Source: Candidatus Zixiibacteriota bacterium (GTDB lineage Bacteria; Zixibacteria; MSB-5A5; GN15; JACZUZ01). From it: a stretch of 64,000 nt of DNA. A program made the translations under genes and the position numbers. The notes beneath the pieces were generated by a model. It worked only from the letters and a program-made list of their open reading frames with translations, was not told the DNA's origin and made no database searches. The DNA lies in contig JAJRPJ010000010.1 in assembly GCA_024280835.1 (NCBI GenBank), positions 186,001 to 250,000 of the forward strand. Direction: 5' to 3'. Below, in pieces: positions 1 to 8,280 of the stretch. Each line of letters begins with the position of its first letter. Within the stretch, counting starts at the first letter, position 1.

Positions 1-524
1 GCGGTTTGTTCATGCTTGATGATTTACGTGAGCTGGCGCTGTGCCGTAGTGTGCTTGAGGAGTCTGAATCAGAATATCCACAAATGCGAGATGAATTACG
101 GCGCTATGCTTTGGTGAGAGCATTGGTTCGTCGTCAAATACAAGATTTGGTTGAAGCGGTTGAGCGTGAACTTGTAGCGCGAAAGATTGAATCACTTGAT
201 GACGTTCGGGCGCAAACTGAACCGATTGCTGGTTTTTCTTCTGAGTTAGCAGTTGAACTTGATGAACTACGTTTATTCTTGCGAGATCGGCTCTATCGGC
301 ATTCGCGAGTGGTGGCTATGGCTAATCGGGGTAAGAATATTGTCCGAGAGGTTTTCAAACATTTTATTGAAACACCAGGTCGAATGCCTGAGAACTTCAC
401 TGCGCGTCTCAAAGATGAGCCACGTCCGATTGTGGTTCGTGACTATGTAGCGGGGATGACCGATCGTTATGCAGAATTGGTGTTCAAGAGCTTTGAAACT
501 GGCGCTCCTTGGCCGATTAGTTAG
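1..524 (+). CDS. dgt: dGTPase-like HD-family triphosphohydrolase, C-terminal fragment
   Basis: The reading frame is open to the left window edge, so only the C-terminal ~170 residues are seen. The end of the protein carries the pattern typical of the C-terminus of deoxyguanosinetriphosphate triphosphohydrolase-like proteins: an 'LYRHSRV' segment, a helix like 'NIVREVFKHFIE', and the terminal 'YVAGMTDRYA' block. Family members hydrolyse dNTPs to deoxynucleoside and triphosphate in the cytoplasm; the HD metal-binding residues lie upstream and are not visible. A TTG at position 6 and an ATG at 12 exist, but both fall inside the conserved fold and are unlikely to be the true start. The gene ends just before a strong bidirectional terminator. 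Exact substrate preference cannot be judged. Confidence 0.75.
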   Translation, partial: GLFMLDDLRELALCRSVLEESESEYPQMRDELRRYALVRALVRRQIQDLVEAVERELVARKIESLDDVRAQTEPIAGFSSELAVELDELRLFLRDRLYRHSRVVAMANRGKNIVREVFKHFIETPGRMPENFTARLKDEPRPIVVRDYVAGMTDRYAELVFKSFETGAPWPIS

Positions 525-581
525 GTCAGCTTGGTGAAAGTTGTTCTCTAGAGTCTGTCGACAGGCCACTATACCACTAAT

Positions 582-623
582 AAAAGAGCCACAAACCCTA
601 ATGAGGTTTGTGGCTCTTTTTTT
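582..623. terminator. Bidirectional intrinsic terminator
   Basis: A perfect 16-bp stem (582-597 with 605-620) encloses a 7-nt loop and is followed by a T run on the plus strand. On the minus strand the 5' A run becomes a U tract. It sits between two convergent genes, the dGTPase-like gene and the PEP-CTERM gene, and can serve both. Confidence 0.9.
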
Positions 624-661
624 ATCTTACTGATGGTCTTGAAAAAGTTAGGCGGCGTTTT

Positions 662-1225
662 TCAAACGTAGACCTTTTTGCGGCGACGGAAAGCCAAGGC
701 CGAGACACCGATTCCGAAGAGCAACATTGTCGCTGGCTCTGGAACTGCGGAAGCGCCAGAGCGGGCGAGTACTGCAGGATACGAATGTTGTAAGTAGCCG
801 TTGTCATCATATCCCCAAAAATCAAAATTCATGTATCCATCGCCTTGGATGCTGATAGTAAATTTGGTCAAACTCCATTGGCCGACACTACCTAGGTCAT
901 GGGTTAGGTATGATTCGATTCCAGTAGTTCTGCGACCAAATATTGACGGCGAACCCGAAGAGAAATCGGTGTCAGTATAACCATAGCCGTCAACTGCCAT
1001 TGTACCAGAGAAGGATGATCCGAAGGTCGTGGAAGCAGTCATCTGTAGATTGCTGATACTTGAGGCCGAATAAACATAGACATCAATTTCAGATGAATAG
1101 CTCACGAACGTGTTGGTAGCAACGTCATAATCTGCTCCTGGAACATAAACTAGCAAACCAGGAAAGGCCTGGGCGCTGCCTGTAAATGATAGCGCGAGGA
1201 TGAGTGTCAATAATATTTTCTTCAT
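662..1225 (-). CDS. PEP-CTERM sorting-domain surface protein
   Basis: This is a 187-residue exported protein. Residues 1-20 form a signal peptide ending 'GSAQA'. The C-terminus has the tripartite PEP-CTERM signal: 'VPEPA', then a hydrophobic helix, then 'RRRKK'. In known systems an exosortase recognises this signal and processes the protein at the envelope, often linked to exopolysaccharide or biofilm. The central part is rich in Gly, Ser, Tyr and Asp and looks like a beta-rich secreted domain of unknown role. No exosortase gene is in the window. The gene stands alone, ends at the shared terminator, and has a long AT-rich upstream region with a palindrome at 1337-1357. Confidence 0.85.
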   Translation of the reverse strand: MKKILLTLILALSFTGSAQAFPGLLVYVPGADYDVATNTFVSYSSEIDVYVYSASSISNLQMTASTTFGSSFSGTMAVDGYGYTDTDFSSGSPSIFGRRTTGIESYLTHDLGSVGQWSLTKFTISIQGDGYMNFDFWGYDDNGYLQHSYPAVLARSGASAVPEPATMLLFGIGVSALAFRRRKKVYV

Positions 1226-1336
1226 GGTGCAATTGCCCTAACTCAGATGATCTGACCCAAACTTGTGGTTCATAGTGATGTTATTAAAACGAAGTAGTAA
1301 CGATTCGGTAAAAAATGCGCGTTAAATATATGTTCA

Positions 1337-1357
1337 TTCGTCAAGTACATTGACGAA
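1337..1357. promoter_or_regulatory. Perfect 8-bp inverted repeat, candidate operator
   Basis: TTCGTCAA, a 5-nt spacer and TTGACGAA form an exact dyad about 112-132 bp upstream of the PEP-CTERM start codon. It is the only conspicuous structure in the ~410-bp gene-free stretch 1226-1635, which is otherwise AT-rich and featureless. The size and symmetry suit a dimeric regulator's binding site, but no regulator gene is adjacent, so this is inference. Confidence 0.35.
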
Positions 1358-1635
1358 CTCACATGGGAATATACATGACAAATTCAATAAGGCAATGAAA
1401 AAGTAGTAAAATATTTGAGCTAAGCTAGTTTATTTTAATAAGTTGCAAGAATTTGCAACATTACTATCTAGTATGGCCCTTAGAACGGTTATGTTAACCA
1501 GACCATGAGAGGCAGAATTGAGACTGGTTGGGGCAAATGGTGTTTCTATTCTAATCTAGGCTTAAAGATGCTGAAGATACTTGGTTTGAAAAATGGATTT
1601 AGACGGCCTAGATTTGCGTCAAATGTTTTGCTTCC

Positions 1636-2739
1636 TCAGAACTTTTCTTGATAAGAATGGCAGTATGGTTTCTTGCCATTGTGATTGTAATAGTCCTGAT
1701 GATAGTTTTCAGCTGGCCAGAACTTTTCGGCTTTGACTACTTCGGTGGCGACTGTGTGCCCTTTGTCGCGCAAGAGTCCGATTAGTTTCTCAGTGACGGT
1801 TTTTTGTTCTTCGTCGGTGTAGAAAATCGCTGAACGGTATTGCGGGCCAATATCTGGGCCTTGTCGGTTGACCTGATCTGGGTCATGAATTTCAAAAAAC
1901 AGTCGCGCTAGAGATTCGAAACTTGTTTTGGTGGGATCGTATTCGACCTCAACTGTTTCGGCATGTCCAGTGGTTCCAGAGCAGATTCGCTCATAGCTGG
2001 GGTTTTCGACATGACCGCCCATATATCCGACGCGGGCCTCAATGACACCCTCGGCTTGCTCCAAGAAATATTCAGTTCCCCAAAAACAACCGCCAGCAAA
2101 ATAAGCTTTTGCTGAGGTTGGTTGCGATTCGGTTGTTTGCTTCTCACTTGTACGCGTCTCTAGAGAATCGGGAGTTGGCGCGGTTGTTTCATTTGTGGCA
2201 GAAGTGAAACTCATTGAAATCGAATTGACACAATGGCGAGTGTTTTTGTCGGTGAGATTTTCGCCGCGGAAGACATGACCGAGGTGGGCGTCGCATTTGG
2301 CGCAAACGATTTCGGTGCGTCGACCATCGGCATCGGGTATTTCGCGGACAGCGCCTTCAATCTTATCATCAAAACTTGGCCAGCCACAGCCTGAATCAAA
2401 TTTATCGGTTGATTGGTAGAGGGGCGCATCACAGCGTTTGCAGTGATAAACTCCAGTGACTTTGTGTTGGTAATATTTGCCCGAGAAGGCCGCTTCGGTG
2501 CCTTTGTTCTCGATTACGCGTTTTTCATCTGGGGTTAGTTCGTTCATATGTGTTTTTTTAACCTTATTGTTCTCAATCTTTTTTGTTGGCTCGGTGTTTG
2601 TGGTCTGGGTTGTTTCGGTATTGCCATTGGCTCGGACTCCAAAGAGCCCAAAGACTGCCAAAGCAAATATGGCGATTATCAAGCCCGCTGGAGTTATCCA
2701 GCTAGTTCTACTAGCTATATCTCTGGGAATCTTATCCAT
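1636..2739 (-). CDS. msrBA: Membrane-anchored MsrB-MsrA fusion (peptide methionine sulfoxide reductase)
   Basis: The 367-residue protein joins both methionine sulfoxide reductases. Residues ~17-36 are a hydrophobic anchor or uncleaved signal, followed by a Thr/Asn-rich linker. The MsrB domain (~65-180) has the zinc pairs C100/C103 and C146/C149 and the catalytic cysteine C170 in 'RHCVNS'. After a second Thr/Ser linker, the MsrA domain (~211-360) has 'GGCFWG' with catalytic C218 and the downstream 'SGTTGHAE' block. MsrB reduces methionine-R-sulfoxide and MsrA the S form, so the fusion repairs both. The anchor and linkers suggest action outside the cytoplasmic membrane. An AAGGAG site lies 11 nt before the ATG. 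The B-A order is less common than A-B. Confidence 0.93.
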   Translation of the reverse strand: MDKIPRDIASRTSWITPAGLIIAIFALAVFGLFGVRANGNTETTQTTNTEPTKKIENNKVKKTHMNELTPDEKRVIENKGTEAAFSGKYYQHKVTGVYHCKRCDAPLYQSTDKFDSGCGWPSFDDKIEGAVREIPDADGRRTEIVCAKCDAHLGHVFRGENLTDKNTRHCVNSISMSFTSATNETTAPTPDSLETRTSEKQTTESQPTSAKAYFAGGCFWGTEYFLEQAEGVIEARVGYMGGHVENPSYERICSGTTGHAETVEVEYDPTKTSFESLARLFFEIHDPDQVNRQGPDIGPQYRSAIFYTDEEQKTVTEKLIGLLRDKGHTVATEVVKAEKFWPAENYHQDYYNHNGKKPYCHSYQEKF

Positions 2740-2794
2740 GTCAAGTAATACTCCTTTTGCGGCAGAATGGTTCCGCCTCGGTTAATATATGGTC

Positions 2795-2995
2795 GGGAAT
2801 TATCAACAAAACCCGCAACCGTTGCGTTGGGTCTTGCAGCGGCGCTTTTTGCCGACTGTGTCACTGACACCCAGTGGGTGTGACCCGACGCTTTCCCTTT
2901 AGGCGAGTGTCAGGTCATAATTTTCACTGTTTCATTATCAAAACGGGCGAAAATCAAGACCTGACACAACCAATCGGGACTTTATCAACAAGCCC
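2795..2995. repeat. Dispersed non-coding repeat, copy 1 (MITE- or REP-like)
   Basis: This ~200-bp intergenic element recurs at 52680-52862 in the same orientation. Shared parts include the block around 'AACCGTTGCGTTGGGTCTTG', 'TTTTTGCCG', 'CTGACACCCAGTGG', and a long hairpin in which GTGTCAGGTC pairs with GACCTGACAC. The right end reads GGGACTTTATCAACAAGCCC (2976-2995). The left end reads GGGAATTATCAACAAAACCC (2795-2814), a diverged version in the same rather than the inverted orientation. Copy 1 has ~18 extra bases in the hairpin loop. It lies upstream of cmk and has no coding content. The rest of the gap 2740-3379 holds only a weak promoter candidate. Confidence 0.85.
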
Positions 2996-3173
2996 TATGT
3001 GGCCTTTATATAAGATTACGATGAAAAGGTGGACATAGATGTGAGTTTTTGGCAAGTATTTCTGAAGGCTTGATGCTAACAGCTTGAATGACTACAAGAA
3101 ATGCCAGAAAAGTTGATCGGAGCTGATAAATCCGACAGAGGTAATAAATTGCGTCAAAATCGTCAGAAATCGC

Positions 3174-3201
3174 TTGCCATTATGGGTTTATAGCTTATCT
3201 T
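3174..3201 (+). promoter_or_regulatory. Candidate sigma-70 promoter for the cmk operon
   Basis: TTGCCA and TATCTT are separated by 16 bp, about 180 bp upstream of cmk. The hexamers are moderate matches. The same TTGCCA box with a 16-bp spacer recurs before mtaB, which slightly supports it. The long leader that would result is otherwise unexplained. Confidence 0.35.
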
Positions 3202-3379
3202 CGCGTCGCAACAGTCTGGCGGCTGTTGAGTTCTTTTTGGGCTCAATTGTTAGACTTCTCGGTATGGCCGCTAAATTATACTGTTGCAATCAGGAGGGAC
3301 CGCCCGAGAGATATGCGGCTAGGGGCTGAACGAGAGGATTCGTTTGGTGAGTCGTCGGGGTGGTTAGCGGTATGTACAC

Positions 3380-4141
3380 TTGTTCACCATAGCTATCGAT
3401 GGCCCAGCCGGGTCGGGCAAATCCACTACAGCGAAACGCGTTGCCTTGGCGCTTGGTTATTACCATTTGGATACAGGCGCTATGTATCGTGCGATTACGT
3501 ATTTGGCATTGGAGTCTTTGAGAGCCACTGCCAATGGTGATGCCTTGCATAATGCTGAGAGCCTGACTTCACTTGCGCGAGAAATTTCAGAAACCGTAGC
3601 GCTAGAGTTTTTTACTGATGAGGTTGGCGCTGAAAGTCTGCCAAACAAATCTGGTGAGGTATCAAAGTTACGTCTACTTGCTGATGGCTCAGATATTACC
3701 TCACAGATTCGGAGCGCTGAAGTTTCTGCTTCGGTTTCGGTGATTGCCGCTGACGAAGAAGTGCGCAAAGCGCTAGTTGCTCGTCAGCGGGAATTTGGCG
3801 AGCGGTTTGAAAATATTGTTGCCGAGGGACGTGATATCGGAACGGTTGTTTTTCCTGATGCGGAGTTGAAAGTATACTTGGACGCTGACTTAAAAGAGCG
3901 CGCTCGTCGTCGCGCTAAAGAAATGAACGCCAATGGTATGTCGACGACAGTTGAGGAACAAATTGAAGAGATTGCCTATCGTGATGAATTTGACAGTACG
4001 CGCGAGGCCAGTCCATTGACCCAAGCTAGTGACGCAGTCAGACTCGACACAAGCGATATGACAATTGGTGGGCAGGTTGAGGCGGTTTTGGAGCTTGTTA
4101 GTCAGCGTCAACGGTCAAGGAATGATGCAGGTTCAAAGTAG
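3380..4141 (+). CDS. cmk: Cytidylate kinase
   Basis: Cytidylate kinase phosphorylates CMP/dCMP with ATP in the cytoplasm. The P-loop 'GPAGSGKST' occupies residues 8-16 and is followed by 'HLDTGAMYRA', the nucleoside-binding 'DIT..IR' region and 'EGRDIGTVVFPDA', with a basic 'RARRRAKEM' lid helix. At 253 residues it is somewhat longer than the usual ~220-230, mostly through a loop near residues 75-95 and a short C-terminal tail. A TAG at 3365 closes the frame upstream, so the TTG at 3380 is the only workable start. It abuts plsC directly and heads the cmk-plsC-rpsA arrangement found in many bacteria. Confidence 0.95.
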   Translation: MFTIAIDGPAGSGKSTTAKRVALALGYYHLDTGAMYRAITYLALESLRATANGDALHNAESLTSLAREISETVALEFFTDEVGAESLPNKSGEVSKLRLLADGSDITSQIRSAEVSASVSVIAADEEVRKALVARQREFGERFENIVAEGRDIGTVVFPDAELKVYLDADLKERARRRAKEMNANGMSTTVEEQIEEIAYRDEFDSTREASPLTQASDAVRLDTSDMTIGGQVEAVLELVSQRQRSRNDAGSK

Positions 4142-5014
4142 ATGCAGTTGATGTTTGATATTGGTTGGACTCTTAGTCGGTTTGTTGGCTCGGTAATTAT
4201 GGGCGCAAAGACTGAAGGACAGAGCCATATTCCAAAAGAAGGCGGCTTTATTCTAGCGCCGAACCATATTAGTTATTTTGATCCGCCTTTGTGTGGTTCA
4301 TTTGTGCCTCGTCGGGTCCATTTTTTCGCCAAGAAGGAATTATATGAGAATCCTTTGATGGCGTTTATTTTGAGCCGGATTAATGTCCATCCTATCAAGC
4401 GCGGCGTATTTGATAGGGGAGCTATTACCACCGCGGTTAGGCTCTTGCAGGAAGGTAAGCCAATAGCGGTTTTTCCCGAGGGTACGCGCGGTTCTCGGTT
4501 TGAGTTTTTGGAGCCAAAAGCTGGAATTGGGATGATCGCTCGCAAGGCCGAGGTTCCGATTGTCCCGTGTTTTGTAGAGGGGACAGAGACACCTTGGGAG
4601 GCGGTTAAGCGCAATAGGCGGATTCGGATTTGTTATGGACCTCCGATTAGCGCCGATTGGATTCGTTCTCTGCCGTCCTCGAAAGAGGCTTGGCTGCAAA
4701 TAGCTGATGAGGTGATGAGCCGTTTGGTGGCTATGCGTGATGAGATTCGTGGCGAGGCCGTGGTTGACGCTCATGAGAAGGATGCAGTCCCCAAAATAAA
4801 TGCTGGAAAGATTGACAAAAGCGGTGGCAGTGTCGACTATGACGGTTCTGCCGCTGAACCATTGAGAGATATTGGTTTGAAAGATATGAGTTTAGGTAGC
4901 GACAATTCAAGTAGGGTGTCAGGGATATCAGGAGCAGAAGTTTCTGGCGAGAAGGTCGATACCCGCTCTAGAGATGACGCTGAAGTAGACGACGCCACAG
5001 AAGCGCGGCAATAA
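4142..5014 (+). CDS. plsC: 1-acyl-sn-glycerol-3-phosphate acyltransferase
   Basis: This enzyme makes phosphatidic acid by acylating lysophosphatidate at the inner membrane. The catalytic NHX4D motif is seen as 'NHISYFD' (residues ~40-46). The phosphate-binding 'FPEGTR' (~116-121) and the late 'VPIVPCFVEGTE' block complete the acyltransferase signature. The last ~80 residues are an acidic, Ser/Gly-rich tail with no recognisable domain, an addition to the normal ~200-residue enzyme. The ATG follows the cmk stop codon without a gap, implying translational coupling. Confidence 0.92.
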   Translation: MQLMFDIGWTLSRFVGSVIMGAKTEGQSHIPKEGGFILAPNHISYFDPPLCGSFVPRRVHFFAKKELYENPLMAFILSRINVHPIKRGVFDRGAITTAVRLLQEGKPIAVFPEGTRGSRFEFLEPKAGIGMIARKAEVPIVPCFVEGTETPWEAVKRNRRIRICYGPPISADWIRSLPSSKEAWLQIADEVMSRLVAMRDEIRGEAVVDAHEKDAVPKINAGKIDKSGGSVDYDGSAAEPLRDIGLKDMSLGSDNSSRVSGISGAEVSGEKVDTRSRDDAEVDDATEARQ

Positions 5015-5154
5015 GAGCAGTATTGATACAGGATTGATTGTAGATAAGAGAACAAAGAGTAATAGAAATAGTAGTACTAAACCTTTAACCAATACCCAGA
5101 AGTGGCGTTTCAGCAAACTAGAGTTGATGAAGCGTCAGGAGGAAACCCTAACCC

Positions 5155-7323
5155 ATGGCAACAGCGAAAGCTACAGCCAAGGCGGCTCCGGCCGCTAAAG
5201 CGGAAGTATCAAAGCGCAAAACAGATGTGTCGAAACGTAAGACACAACGCGCGAGCAAATCAAAAACAACCAAAGTCAAAAAAGTTGCGGGTCAAGAAGT
5301 AGCCGTAGTTGAAAAGGTTGTTGAGAAGAAAAAAGTAGAGAAGGTCTCGACGTCACGTACCAAGCGTATGTCCGAAAAGGCCCAAGCTCGCGCAGCTGCT
5401 CCTAAAAAGGAGGTCGAAGTTGCTTCAATGAAGCTGACCGACCTCGACGCGATGGAGTACACGCCAGAAGAGTATGAAACAATGCTGGCGATGTATGAAG
5501 ACACCATTCAGGACATCAAAGAAGGCGAGATTGTCACTGGTAAAATCATGGGTGTTAACCATGACCATGTGATTGTCGACGTTGGCTTTAAGTCCGAGGG
5601 AGTGATTCCGCTTTCTGAGTTCACCGACAATGGTAACATTGTAGTTGGTGACGAAATTGAAGTTTATTTAGAAGCAATGGAAGATTCCGGTGGTCAGCTT
5701 CTGCTATCGAAGCAGAAAGCTGACTTCATGCGTGTCTGGGAGAATGTCCGCGAGATACACGATGCTGGTGATTTGGTCACTGGTAGAGGTGTCAAACGTA
5801 TTAAGGGTGGTTTTGTGGTTGACATCATGGGTGTCGACGCATTCTTGCCTGGCTCACAGGTTGCGTTGCGTCAGGTGCCTGACTTTGATGCTCTAGTGAA
5901 GACTGACATTGAGGTCAAGATTATCAAACTCAACAAGAACCGTCGCAATATTGTTATCTCGCGCCGGGTTGTGCTTGAGGAGCAACGTGAGTCAATGCGT
6001 TCAGTGTTGCTTGAGGAAATCAAGAATGGCGAGACTCGTAAGGGTATTGTCAAGAACATCACTGACTTCGGTGTCTTTATTGATCTTGGCGGTGTTGATG
6101 GTCTCTTGCATATCACTGATATGTCATGGGGCAGAGTTAAGCATCCTTCTGAGCTATGTGGTCTTGGTGACGAAATCGATGTTAAGATTCTCGATTTCGA
6201 CGAAAAGACTTCACGCATTTCATTAGGTCTGAAGCAATTGACTCCATACCCATGGGATGATATTGAATCGAAATACCCGATCGGTTTGAAAACAACTGGT
6301 CGTGTGGTCTCAATCACCGATTACGGCGCATTTGTTGAGCTGGAGCAGGGTATTGAGGGCTTGATTCATATTAGCGAAATGTCTTGGACACAGCATATCA
6401 AGCATCCTTCGAAGATTATGAATGTTAATGATTCAATCGAGATTGTTGTGCTTAATGTTGATAAGGAATCTGAGAAGATTTCTCTGGGTATCAAGCAGCT
6501 TGAGGAAGATCCTTGGAAGACTATCGACGATAAATATCCTGTCGACAGGATTCTCGAAGGTAAGGTTCGCAATTTGACTGCCTTTGGCGCATTTGTTGAA
6601 CTTGAGGCTGGTATTGATGGTTTGGTGCATATTTCTGATATGTCTTGGACTCGCAGAATTCAGCATCCTTCTGAGGTGATGAAGAAGAGCGAAGACATTA
6701 CGATTAAGATTCTCAAGGTTGATCATGATAATCGTCGGATTTCTCTTGGATTCAAGCAGTTGAAAGAAGATCCATGGCCAGAGTTGGCTGGTAAGTATGG
6801 TGTTGGCGCCGAGGCGCTGGGCACTGTTACCCGCGCACTCGACCGAGGTTTGGTAGTTGAACTTGACGGTGAGGTTGAGGGTTTTGTACCTGCTAGCCAA
6901 ATCGGCAAGAAAGATGTCAAACCACCAGAATTGTATTCTGAAGGTCAGCAGGTTCCTTTGTCGGTGATTGAGTTTGATCAGTCCGCCAGAAGAATCACGC
7001 TTTCGGTTGAGGCCTATTATAAAGGTCGCGATAATGCCGAATTGGAGACATTCTTGACCAAGCAGGCCGAGGAGAAATCCAACGGCGCTATGGCTGACGC
7101 CTTAGGTGATGCGGGGTTGAGTTCTGAAGAGGCTCCGACCGAAGCAGTCGCAGAGGCGGCTCCAGTGGCTGTGGCTGAAGTAGCTGAAGTAGCCGACGTG
7201 GCTGATGAAGTGGCTGAAGAGACCGCTCCCGCTCCTGAGAAAAAGGACGAGGAAGTCGCTACAACTCCAGCTGAGAAGGCGGAGCCAGAAGTCGAGACTC
7301 CATCTGAGGACGAGCAGTTGTAG
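5155..7323 (+). CDS. rpsA: 30S ribosomal protein S1 with basic N-terminal tail
   Basis: S1 binds mRNA on the 30S subunit and helps initiation. Six S1 OB-fold repeats can be followed from about residue 124 to 640, with recurring 'G.V..I..FG.FV.L..G..GL.HIS.MSW' patterns strongest in repeats 3-5. Residues 1-~95 form an added Lys/Ala/Thr/Val-rich tail resembling histone H1 C-terminal tails, and residues ~650-722 are an Ala/Glu/Val-rich acidic tail, so the protein is 722 residues instead of ~550-580. AGGAGG at 5137-5142 lies 12 nt before the ATG and supports this start, so the tail is translated. An intrinsic terminator follows. Confidence 0.95.
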   Translation: MATAKATAKAAPAAKAEVSKRKTDVSKRKTQRASKSKTTKVKKVAGQEVAVVEKVVEKKKVEKVSTSRTKRMSEKAQARAAAPKKEVEVASMKLTDLDAMEYTPEEYETMLAMYEDTIQDIKEGEIVTGKIMGVNHDHVIVDVGFKSEGVIPLSEFTDNGNIVVGDEIEVYLEAMEDSGGQLLLSKQKADFMRVWENVREIHDAGDLVTGRGVKRIKGGFVVDIMGVDAFLPGSQVALRQVPDFDALVKTDIEVKIIKLNKNRRNIVISRRVVLEEQRESMRSVLLEEIKNGETRKGIVKNITDFGVFIDLGGVDGLLHITDMSWGRVKHPSELCGLGDEIDVKILDFDEKTSRISLGLKQLTPYPWDDIESKYPIGLKTTGRVVSITDYGAFVELEQGIEGLIHISEMSWTQHIKHPSKIMNVNDSIEIVVLNVDKESEKISLGIKQLEEDPWKTIDDKYPVDRILEGKVRNLTAFGAFVELEAGIDGLVHISDMSWTRRIQHPSEVMKKSEDITIKILKVDHDNRRISLGFKQLKEDPWPELAGKYGVGAEALGTVTRALDRGLVVELDGEVEGFVPASQIGKKDVKPPELYSEGQQVPLSVIEFDQSARRITLSVEAYYKGRDNAELETFLTKQAEEKSNGAMADALGDAGLSSEEAPTEAVAEAAPVAVAEVAEVADVADEVAEETAPAPEKKDEEVATTPAEKAEPEVETPSEDEQL

Positions 7324-7353
7324 GGTTTCTTTTTTAGATAAGTAAGTTGTTTG

Positions 7354-7392
7354 AACACCGCCTGTGAAAATATTCGCAGGCAGTGTTTTTTT
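7354..7392. terminator. Intrinsic terminator after rpsA
   Basis: A 15-position stem (7354-7368 with 7373-7387; one mismatch and one G-U pair) has a 4-nt loop and runs into seven Ts. It ends the cmk-plsC-rpsA operon and, lying between convergent genes, may also stop transcription from the minus-strand gene at 7437-8087. Confidence 0.88.
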
Positions 7393-7436
7393 GTGTTGAA
7401 ACTGGTAGGTTTCGATAGAGAACTACAAAAAAGTAG

Positions 7437-8087
7437 TCACTTTGACACTGTTGCTGTGGCGCCAATAATTGCGGCGCCGATGAGCATGTTGACGGCGTGG
7501 TTTGGCCTGCGATAGTACAACTCTGCAAGTTGGTCATCGGCAATACTGAGGGCCTTACCTGCAACCGAAGAGCCGGTCCATAGCTTTTCTTCGCAGTTGT
7601 AAAAGAGGCCGGGTCTTGCTATATCAATTTCTTTTCCGTCACTTAAGATAACTTTTTTCACAACATAGCCATCGACGCTAAGCCCCTGTGGCGATGGGTC
7701 GATGTCATTGAAATCGAAGAATATGTTGGGGAGGTACTCGGAAGATGTAGACTTACAGTCGACGGCGTTCCTAACGTAAACTCTCTCTACATTCTTTGCG
7801 AGAATACGGACTTTCACTGAGTCAGTCGTAATTCCATAGAAGTGTCGTTCGCCTTCTCGAGAGAACATAGCGCTATTGATAAAATCCACCCGCTCGCCAT
7901 CGGTTTTGACTAGAGCTATGATTCTGGAATTGTTTTGTTGTTTGGTGAATGCACGCTTGTTTGTGAATGCCTCGCTGGCGTCAATATATGTGCCAATCGC
8001 GCATCCGCTGCCCAAACCACAAACGATAAGAGCGCAAGACAGGGCCAAGTAGCTGCTTAGTCGATGAGACAATTGAGTCGTTCGCAT
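7437..8087 (-). CDS. Putative lipoprotein of unknown function
   Basis: I do not recognise a family. The 216-residue protein begins with a basic stretch and a hydrophobic segment ending 'GLGSGC', an imperfect lipobox (Gly at -3), with Cys29 as the likely lipidated residue. The body contains 'IALVKTDGERVDF' and 'VKKVILSDGKEIDIARPG', repeated beta-strand-like pieces that resemble small 'response to setting' domains of envelope lipoproteins. A hydrophobic 'MLIGAAIIGATA' segment lies near the C-terminus. It is convergent with rpsA and divergent from mtaB. Anchoring to a membrane is likely; the role is unknown. Confidence 0.6.
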   Translation of the reverse strand: MRTTQLSHRLSSYLALSCALIVCGLGSGCAIGTYIDASEAFTNKRAFTKQQNNSRIIALVKTDGERVDFINSAMFSREGERHFYGITTDSVKVRILAKNVERVYVRNAVDCKSTSSEYLPNIFFDFNDIDPSPQGLSVDGYVVKKVILSDGKEIDIARPGLFYNCEEKLWTGSSVAGKALSIADDQLAELYYRRPNHAVNMLIGAAIIGATATVSK

Positions 8088-8246
8088 TGTAGTCAGTTCT
8101 TTTCAAGTGTCTTGAAGTGTTGCCCATTGCTGTCGGCGCTGAATATACGACGCCAACGAGGACGATGTCAACCTGAGTGTCAAACTGAGTAATGTGTTGC
8201 ATGATGAGAGTGACGACAACCAAACTGGATCCAATAGGGCCGACTC

Positions 8247-8274
8247 TTGCCAATTGCTACGCTTACAGTATATT
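8247..8274 (+). promoter_or_regulatory. Candidate promoter giving leaderless mtaB mRNA
   Basis: TTGCCA (8247-8252), a 16-bp spacer and TATATT (8269-8274) precede the ATG at 8281 by only six bases. Transcription would start at or next to the start codon. No Shine-Dalgarno sequence is present upstream of the ATG, which agrees with a leaderless message. Confidence 0.55.
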
Positions 8275-8280
8275 CTGTCC

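Noticed and set aside
3226-3540. Frame upstream of and overlapping the cmk start
   Set aside because: It overlaps cmk in another frame, shows no recognisable motif, and the cmk reading is strong.
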